Of a stretch of 11,160 bases of DNA, positions 7,241-11,160 are shown in pieces. Numbering within the stretch: position 1 is the first letter of the stretch; each line of letters starts with the position of its first letter. Source of the DNA: JACQAI01 sp035507915 (GTDB taxonomy: Bacteria > Pseudomonadota > Alphaproteobacteria > Elsterales > Elsteraceae); the NCBI GenBank assembly GCA_035507915.1, contig DATJNS010000188.1, positions 1 through 11,160 on the forward strand, in the 5' to 3' direction. The notes beneath the pieces were generated by a model. The model did not search any database, had not been told where the DNA came from, and worked only from the letters and a program-made list of their open reading frames with translations. The position numbers were made by a program, and so were the translations under genes.

Positions 7241-8587
7241 TCACCTCGGAAGGCCGGAATTCTTGGTCTCGCGGCCGATCAGCACCGCGATGATGCTAAA
7301 GATCGCGAGACAGCTGAAGACCCCCGTCACCCGGTTGAAGCTGCCGAACGTGCTGACCAGAAGCCCGGCGACCAGCGGCCCGAAGCTCGTGATGACGCGC
7401 GCGCTGCCGGTGGTGAAGCCGACCGCGGTCGCCCGCACCTGCGTCGGGAACAGCTCGGGCAGGTAGACCGCGAAGCCCGAGAACGTGCCGAACACGAAGA
7501 AACCGAAGATCGGCAGCACGACCGGATACCAGGGTTGGTACGCGGTCAGGTAGATGTACAGGATGACGCCGGCCACCATCGTGCCGAGACTGTAGAGGCC
7601 GATCGTGGCGCGCCGGCCGATCGCATCGGCCACGAAGCCGAAAACGATGTAGCCGCAGATGCCGCCGAGGCTCCAGATCATGATGCCGTGGCTGACGAAC
7701 GGTACCGCGTCGGCACCGCTGATGCCGTTCTTCTGCACCATCAAGGACAGGATCGTCGGCAACCAGATGTTGGTGGTCCAGATCGCCAGCAGCGAGCCGA
7801 GACCGAACAGCACGCCGACCAGCGTGCTGTGGCGGTTCTGGGGCGTGAACAGCTGCATCGGCACGAACCGGCGGAAATGGTGATCGTCGTCGGCAACCCG
7901 CTGCCCGGCGGCCAACGCGTGACGCCGCGCCTGCACCGCGTTGAAATGGTCGGGCTCCATGACCCGGCGGCGCACCAGCATCAAGATCAGCGCCGGCGCG
8001 ACGCCGAGGAAGAACACATAGCGCCAGCCGAAACCGCCGACCAGGCCGTAAGCCCAGGCGCCGATGAAGGTGCCGAGCGCGCCGCCCGTCATCATGACAC
8101 CGGCGATCTTGGCGCGATGCGTCTCGCCCAAGGTCTCGGCCAGGAGCGGGATGCCGACCATCAGCTCGGCGCCGGTGCCGAGCCCGGCGATGAAGCGGTA
8201 GGTCGCGAAATCCCAAATCCCGTGCGACACGCCTTGCAGCGCGGTGAAGACGCTGTAGAGCGCGATCGAGCACATCAGCGCCCGCACCCGACCGATGTAA
8301 TCGGCGATGATGCCGAAGAAGAACCCGCCGAAGGCCCAGCCGAGCAGTCCGGTCATCGCCAGGAGACCGCCGGTCTTGCCGAGCAAGGCCAGCTGACCGG
8401 GTTCGAGATTGCCCGCCGCCGGGAAGCCGAGGAGCTCGGTCAGCGCGGGTCGCAGGACCAGGGAGAACAGCCCGAAATCGGCCGCGTCGAGCGTCCAGCC
8501 GAGCCACACGACGAGAAACACCAGCCATTGATATCGGGAAACCGCGCGAAACCCGGTTCCCCGCACGACCGCGCTGCCGTCCACCAT
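7241..8587 (-). CDS. MFS transporter (aromatic/organic acid:H+ symporter-like)
   Basis: A 448-aa inner-membrane secondary carrier with about 12 helices. The start at 8587 follows a strong ggggagg site at 8594-8600. Diagnostic features: an acidic first helix WLGWTLDAADFGLF (Asp34, Asp37), the loop 2-3 motif GIIADYIGRVR (92-102; Asp96, Arg100), the helix-4 text RFIAGLGTGAE (131-141), the symmetric loop 8-9 motif GFVADAIGRR (317-326), and PELFPTQVRATAVGF (377-391), the PExxPTxxR motif of the sugar/aromatic-acid branch. The WLGWTLDA first helix is also typical of sialate/lactate-type (SHS) carriers, so the substrate could be an aromatic or aliphatic acid. It lies upstream of the dioxygenase on the same strand with a 183-bp gap, possibly one transcript. 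The protein looks intact. Confidence 0.92.
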   Translation of the reverse strand: MVDGSAVVRGTGFRAVSRYQWLVFLVVWLGWTLDAADFGLFSLVLRPALTELLGFPAAGNLEPGQLALLGKTGGLLAMTGLLGWAFGGFFFGIIADYIGRVRALMCSIALYSVFTALQGVSHGIWDFATYRFIAGLGTGAELMVGIPLLAETLGETHRAKIAGVMMTGGALGTFIGAWAYGLVGGFGWRYVFFLGVAPALILMLVRRRVMEPDHFNAVQARRHALAAGQRVADDDHHFRRFVPMQLFTPQNRHSTLVGVLFGLGSLLAIWTTNIWLPTILSLMVQKNGISGADAVPFVSHGIMIWSLGGICGYIVFGFVADAIGRRATIGLYSLGTMVAGVILYIYLTAYQPWYPVVLPIFGFFVFGTFSGFAVYLPELFPTQVRATAVGFTTGSARVITSFGPLVAGLLVSTFGSFNRVTGVFSCLAIFSIIAVLIGRETKNSGLPR

Positions 8588-8659
8588 CTCTATCCTCCCC
8601 GAATTTTAAAGCGTGTTGCTACCTCCGGCTGATTGGCCGTGCGACGTCATGGGCCGATC

Positions 8660-8700
8660 GGCGGGCGCTCGAATGCCCGCCCCGCATAGGCTCGTATACG
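8660..8700. repeat. Inverted repeat and palindrome upstream of the MFS gene
   Basis: An inverted repeat ggcgggc/gcccgcc (8660-8666 and 8675-8681, loop of eight) is followed 12 bases on by a perfect 8-bp palindrome cgtatacg (8693-8700). Both lie 73-113 bp upstream of the MFS start and could be operator or leader structures. No T-run follows on either strand. Significance is uncertain in GC-rich DNA. Confidence 0.3.
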
Positions 8701-8715
8701 GGTGCCTCGGAATTG

Positions 8716-8744
8716 CCGGCCCGACGTCCAGGACGTGCGGCCGG
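8716..8744 (-). repeat. Strong interrupted hairpin after the 24-codon frame
   Basis: A long stem: ccggcc (8716-8721) pairs with ggccgg (8739-8744), then a 2x2 internal mismatch, then acgtc (8724-8728) pairs with gacgt (8732-8736) around a three-base loop. On the minus strand it begins 11 bases after the stop of the 24-codon frame. It lacks the following U-run of an intrinsic terminator (caattcc follows). It may be a Rho-assisted terminator or an attenuator-like element. It may equally be a palindrome at the junction where the rest of a transporter gene was lost. Confidence 0.45.
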
Positions 8745-8755
8745 TTAGGCTGCCG

Positions 8756-8830
8756 TCAGGCCAGCCCTTGATGCTTCGTCGGGTCGTTCCACCACGGAAT
8801 GGGCATCGCGCCCGGCTGGGCCGTTGTCAT
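8756..8830 (-). pseudogene. 24-codon frame resembling the N-terminus of an MFS transporter; probable gene remnant
   Basis: ATG at 8830 has a gggagag site (8837-8843) six bases upstream. The peptide begins MTTAQPGAMPIPWWNDPTKH and ends after QGLA at TGA. From memory of the family, many alphaproteobacterial sialate/lactate-type MFS carriers start with proline-rich text, then PWW-[KR]-E-PT-[RK]-x-QW-x-A followed by xAAWLGWTLDA in the first helix. The observed PWWNDPTKHQGLA fits, with one Trp changed to Gly. Adding one base after the TG of the stop gives WTAA before a second stop (8745-8747), again family-like. I therefore read it as the stump of a decayed or deleted MFS gene, distinct from the intact one 168 bp downstream. 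The alternative is a functional leader peptide or small protein, given its signals and Trp-Trp pair. The homology is recalled, not searched. Confidence 0.5.
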
Positions 8831-8850
8831 GGTTTGCTCTCCCGTTCGTA

Positions 8851-8908
8851 TTTGTTTTTGTTTTGCTTTGTCACGGCAGCCCGCCGGGAGCCGTGCGCCC
8901 GCATCATA
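8851..8908 (-). promoter_or_regulatory. Putative promoter and A-rich 5' leader of the 24-codon frame
   Basis: On the minus strand a TATGAT -10 hexamer (plus-strand atcata, 8903-8908) is the best match in the interval. No good -35 lies 16-18 bp upstream, so an activator may be needed. The leader that follows contains a 20-base A-rich, G-poor run (8851-8870), conspicuous in this GC-rich window and typical of unstructured, well-translated 5' leaders, ending at the ribosome binding site at 8837-8843. If transcription passes the hairpin at 8716-8744, this promoter could also serve the MFS and dioxygenase genes. Confidence 0.4.
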
Positions 8909-8940
8909 ACAAAGGACGCCCCTCTGGTGATGGATGATTT

Positions 8941-8986
8941 TGCCGCACGGCAATGCCCCATGGTCTTGCTCCATAGCAATGCGGCA
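8941..8986. repeat. Inverted repeat with internal direct repeats upstream of the putative promoter
   Basis: The outer arms tgccgca (8941-8947) and tgcggca (8980-8986) are exact inverse complements. Inside them GCAATGC occurs twice in direct orientation (8950-8956 and 8976-8982), 26 bp apart start to start. A small atgg/ccat stem (8960-8963, 8971-8974) sits in the centre. The element lies 33-78 bp upstream of the putative minus-strand -10, where an activator or repressor would bind. It could also be the end structure of the GST transcript, which stops at 9051. Confidence 0.4.
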
Positions 8987-9050
8987 CGAGTGCTGTCGTA
9001 TCGACGCGGGCGCCACCTCGCCACCGTTCGGGGTGCGTCGCACGGCCGAG

Positions 9051-9698
9051 CTAGGCGATCTCGGCATCCTCCATGCGGAGCAGATCGAACGGATCGGTGA
9101 AGCCGTCGAGAGACCTGATCCGGGCCATCCACTGGGCGACATGCGGCCAGTGGTTCAGGTCGAACGCGCACAGCTGCGCAAATGCGACGTCGGCGCCGCA
9201 ACACAGGTCGGCCACAGTGGGCTCCGATGCGCAGAGATAGGGCGCGCCGACGAGGTGAGCGTCGAGCCGCGACAGAGCCGCGTCGGCGCGGCAGCGGTGG
9301 TCGGCGGCGATGGCCGGCTCGATGTTCAACGGCAGCAATTTGCGCCGGTCCAGGAGCACGCTGTAGCACCCATAGATCGGCGGGTACAAGGTGTCGGCGT
9401 CCCAATACAGCCATTCGCGGACGGCTTGGCGGCTCTCGGCGTCGGGGCCCTGGAACCGGCCAAGGACATCAGCCAGGTGTTCGACGATGGCGCCCGACTG
9501 GCAATGGACGCGCGCGCCATCGACGAGGACCGGCACCTGGCCCCAGCGCGACAGGGCGCCGAATTCCGGCGTCTTGTGCATGCCCTTCTGGAAGCTGACG
9601 TAGCGGAATGAAAACGGCACGCCGGACAGCCGAAGCATCAACGCGACCTTGTAGGTCGGGAGCGAGTGGGGACTGCCGTAAAGCGTGAAGCGCGTCAT
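9051..9698 (-). CDS. Glutathione S-transferase family protein
   Basis: Cytosolic 215-aa GST-like protein. The start at 9698 is preceded by a ggggagg site (9704-9710) and gives the standard first strand (MTRFTLYGSPHSLPTYKV); an in-frame start further upstream adds non-family text. The thioredoxin-like N-terminal domain shows YGSP with Ser9/Ser12 as candidate glutathione-activating residues, the cis-proline block GQVPVL (53-58, Pro56), and the gamma-glutamyl-binding QS pair (67-68). The helical C-terminal domain carries the N-capping box in PTVADL (160-165; Thr161, Asp164). Length is typical. Substrate is unknown; GSTs near aromatic genes can conjugate, dehalogenate or isomerise ring-cleavage products, but this one sits 464 bp beyond the MFS start and may belong with the SRPBCC group upstream. 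Confidence 0.9.
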   Translation of the reverse strand: MTRFTLYGSPHSLPTYKVALMLRLSGVPFSFRYVSFQKGMHKTPEFGALSRWGQVPVLVDGARVHCQSGAIVEHLADVLGRFQGPDAESRQAVREWLYWDADTLYPPIYGCYSVLLDRRKLLPLNIEPAIAADHRCRADAALSRLDAHLVGAPYLCASEPTVADLCCGADVAFAQLCAFDLNHWPHVAQWMARIRSLDGFTDPFDLLRMEDAEIA

Positions 9699-9789
9699 CG
9701 CGACCTCCCCGTCGGGTCCTCCAACGGACGCTCCCGCCAGATCGAGGCAAACCGGACGGCGAGACAAGCCGCGACTCGCGCCGCCAGAA

Positions 9790-9804
9790 TTCGCCCTCGG
9801 CGAA
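9790..9804 (-). repeat. Small hairpin between the SRPBCC and GST genes
   Basis: A perfect 6-bp stem ttcgcc/ggcgaa with a three-base loop lies 26 bases after the SRPBCC stop on the minus strand, within the 132-bp gap before the GST start. No U-run follows, so it is at best a weak or Rho-assisted terminator. The gap is long enough for the GST to have its own promoter, but none is obvious. Confidence 0.35.
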
Positions 9805-9830
9805 GGCTCGATCGACCTGGGACAAGCCGG

Positions 9831-10274
9831 TCATTCCCAGCTGTCGAGCTTGATCTCGTTCGGCCAGGGAGCGCCGGTGCCGGTTTCGAGCAGCGCCTTC
9901 AGGCCGAGCAGGAACACCGCCCACTTGGTGCTGCAATGATGCATGAAGTCCACCGGCTCCTGCCAACCCTGGTGCTTGAAGAAGACGAGGGTCCAGTCGC
10001 CGTCCTGCCGGATCTCGAAGCCGATCGTCGTGCCCAGCCATTCCCCAGGCCCGTCGATCACCTGCCAGCGCACGCGCTTGCCGGGCTCGAGCTCGAGAAC
10101 CCTCATGTCGAAGCCGCCGGTGCCGAAGCGGAATTGCAGCACGCCGCCGACCTTGCCGTCGCCGCGCGTGTCGCCGGTCCACCAGCCGGCCAGACCGTCG
10201 ACCGTGGTCAGTGCGCGATAAACCGCGTCCGGCGACGCCGACTTGATTCCGACCTTGTGCAGAATGTCCACCAT
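9831..10274 (-). CDS. SRPBCC / AHSA1-type START-like domain protein
   Basis: A 147-aa single-domain protein of the SRPBCC fold, a helix-grip barrel with a hydrophobic ligand pocket. The start at 10274 has an aggag site at 10284-10288. It begins with the family's opening strand and helix (MVDILHKVGIKSASPDAVYRAL), then the TTVDGLAGWWT block (23-33) in which W31/W32 mark the AHSA1 family, GGVLQFRFG (43-51), VLELEPGKRVRWQV (59-72), the WLGTTIGFEI strand (79-88), WTLVFFKHQGW (94-104), and a long C-terminal helix ending in TKWAVFLLGLKALLETG (116-132). Members are ligand-binding or stress-linked proteins, often next to ArsR regulators; none is in the window. The upstream small membrane-protein gene is 86 bp away on the same strand. 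Catalytic role not assignable. Confidence 0.9.
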   Translation of the reverse strand: MVDILHKVGIKSASPDAVYRALTTVDGLAGWWTGDTRGDGKVGGVLQFRFGTGGFDMRVLELEPGKRVRWQVIDGPGEWLGTTIGFEIRQDGDWTLVFFKHQGWQEPVDFMHHCSTKWAVFLLGLKALLETGTGAPWPNEIKLDSWE

Positions 10275-10360
10275 GGGCGTGTGCTCCTGATTGACTGTCT
10301 CGCGATGGAGAGTGGTGCCGCGCAACGCACGACGAGAGTGACAAGGGTGGCGTGAGGCCG

Positions 10361-10654
10361 TCAGGAGCGGCACGCATCGGGTCGCCGGCCGGCGAGCAGC
10401 CGCAGCCACGGCGCGCCATGGAAGGCGCTCATCAGCCCGTACATCACGACCATGCCGCCCGGCGGCGACGCGCCATGCGCGGCAGCGCACAACGCATCCA
10501 GCGGGCCGCCGCCCAGAACGCCCGTCAGCAGCGCCATCAGGGCGAAGGTCGGCGCGGCGGCGAGACACAGGACGTCGGCGGCGCCGCGGACGCCCCCAGG
10601 GATCTGGACCGCCATCGTCGGGGCTGGCCCGCGCGCCACGTCGATGCCGATCAT
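10361..10654 (-). CDS. Small hypothetical membrane protein
   Basis: About 97 aa with two predicted membrane helices, residues about 23-47 (GAADVLCLAAAPTFALMALLTGV) and 66-88 (GGMVVMYGLMSAFHGAPWLRLL), then a short Arg-rich tail. The SAFHxAPWL text resembles small uncharacterised alphaproteobacterial membrane proteins often seen near DUF899 and SRPBCC genes; I cannot name a family. The start is uncertain: ATG at 10654 is listed, but a GTG at 10663, three bases after the DUF899 stop, would give 100 aa. Neither has a clear Shine-Dalgarno site, so translation probably depends on reinitiation after the upstream gene. It is in the same reading frame as the DUF899 gene, separated by its TGA. Confidence 0.6.
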   Translation of the reverse strand: MIGIDVARGPAPTMAVQIPGGVRGAADVLCLAAAPTFALMALLTGVLGGGPLDALCAAAHGASPPGGMVVMYGLMSAFHGAPWLRLLAGRRPDACRS

Positions 10655-10666
10655 CGCCGGCACGGC

Positions 10667-11160
10667 TCAGCGTCCGCCGGTTCCCAGGTCGTCGGAATGC
10701 CCGGCCTTGACGCGCGGCCACTGGACGATGGGACGTCCCGCGATCCGGTAGCTGTGCTCGCCGTTCGCCCGCTGGGGCCAGCCGGCCGGCGAGTCCTCCC
10801 AGCGCTCCTGCCGCCCGTAGACGGTCAGGTCGAGCAGCCGATAGCTGTTGTCCATCGCCTCGACGCCGCGCCGCGTCGTCCAGTAGGTCTCGAAGACGTC
10901 GGAACCGCGCCGCAGGTAGCAGACGATGTGCATCATGCCGACCCGGCGGCCGACCAGGAGGGTCTCGAGCGACTCCCGGGGCGCCGCATACCACGGCATC
11001 GCCCAGCCCATGAAGTCGCGGTAGCGCGCGCTCTCGTCGTACGGGCCCTGGCAGACCGTCGCGTAGGTGACGTCGCGCGAGTGAATGAAGGACAGCTCGC
11101 GGACCTGCGAGGTATAGAAGCTGCAGCCCTCGCACTGCTCCGGCGCCGGGCGGCCGGCGT
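10667..11160 (-). CDS. DUF899 family protein (thioredoxin-like), 5' end outside window
   Basis: C-terminal 163 residues of a DUF899 protein; the frame is open to the right-hand edge and the start is not in the window. The visible text is characteristic: EQCEGCSFYTSQV with a C-x-x-C pair, LSFIHSRDVTYATVCQGPYDESARYRDFMGW, MPWYAAP, then GMMHIVCYLRRGSDVFETYWTTRRGVEAMDNSYRLLDLTVYGRQERWEDSPAGWPQ. The family is predicted to adopt a thioredoxin-like fold and has no established reaction. Its conserved Cys pair and YWTT..G block suggest a redox or binding role, which is inference. The tail SYRIAGRPIVQWPRVKAGHSDDLG is intact. It probably heads a short leftward group with the small membrane and SRPBCC genes. 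Confidence 0.85.
   Translation of the reverse strand, partial: AGRPAPEQCEGCSFYTSQVRELSFIHSRDVTYATVCQGPYDESARYRDFMGWAMPWYAAPRESLETLLVGRRVGMMHIVCYLRRGSDVFETYWTTRRGVEAMDNSYRLLDLTVYGRQERWEDSPAGWPQRANGEHSYRIAGRPIVQWPRVKAGHSDDLGTGGR

Noticed and set aside
7535..8632. 365-codon plus-strand frame opposite the MFS gene
   Set aside because: Antisense shadow: highly charged, without domain features, and covering a well-motivated 12-helix transporter.
8851..8870. T-rich plus-strand run as the tail of a plus-strand terminator
   Set aside because: No GC-rich stem lies immediately before it and no plus-strand gene ends nearby. It makes better sense as the A-rich leader of the minus-strand frame.
8702..9100. 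132-codon plus-strand frame in the MFS-GST interval
   Set aside because: No ribosome binding site, Arg-rich text without family features, overlapping the GST end and the minus-strand signals.
9699..9767. Longer start for the GST at 9767
   Set aside because: The added residues precede the canonical first strand, and the strong ggggagg site at 9704-9710 sits inside the extension, directly ahead of the ATG at 9698.
10275..11135. Upstream extension of the SRPBCC frame to 11135 (434 codons in total)
   Set aside because: The extra text is Arg/Pro/Gly-rich and overlaps the DUF899 and small membrane-protein genes in another frame. The ATG at 10274 has a ribosome site and begins the domain exactly.

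Overview
The window is GC-rich, densely packed DNA whose protein families (Dpp/Opp-type ABC importer, LigB-type ring-cleavage dioxygenase, aromatic/organic-acid-type MFS carrier, DUF899 and SRPBCC proteins) and codon use suggest a soil or freshwater alphaproteobacterium, most likely Hyphomicrobiales (Bradyrhizobium-like) or a neighbouring order. This assignment is inferred from protein style only; no rRNA or other marker gene is present. No tRNA, rRNA, CRISPR array, transposase or attachment site was seen.

Layout. Bases 1-5988 are transcribed rightward: the 3' part of a ModA-like substrate-binding-domain protein, a 202-bp gap, then a complete four-gene ABC importer. The importer has a family-5 periplasmic binding protein, two permeases and one long ATPase in which the two usual ATPases (DppD-like and DppF-like) are fused. 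The last three genes are stacked with 4-bp start/stop overlaps. Four bases after the ATPase stop, the leftward genes begin. From right to left they are a partial DUF899 protein, a small membrane protein, an SRPBCC/AHSA1 protein, a glutathione S-transferase, a 463-bp interval, an MFS transporter and a stand-alone LigB-like extradiol dioxygenase.

How the genes may work together. The MFS carrier and the dioxygenase share a strand and look like a small uptake-plus-ring-cleavage unit for a catecholic or related aromatic acid. The ABC importer converges on them and could deliver a peptide, glycoside or other organic nutrient, but its substrate cannot be read from sequence. The right-hand group (GST, SRPBCC, small membrane protein, DUF899) looks like an accessory stress or detoxification set.

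Most unusual part. The interval at 8588-9050 holds a 24-codon reading frame with a good ribosome binding site, an A-rich leader and a plausible -10 box. Its peptide resembles the extreme N-terminus of a second MFS transporter of the same broad class, and a one-base frame correction adds a few more family-like residues before another stop. I read it as the promoter-bearing stump of a decayed or deleted MFS gene just upstream of the intact one. A functional leader peptide is the competing explanation: it has a Trp-Trp pair and a strong hairpin follows its stop. The dioxygenase is also notable for having Gln where LigB enzymes carry the second metal-binding His.
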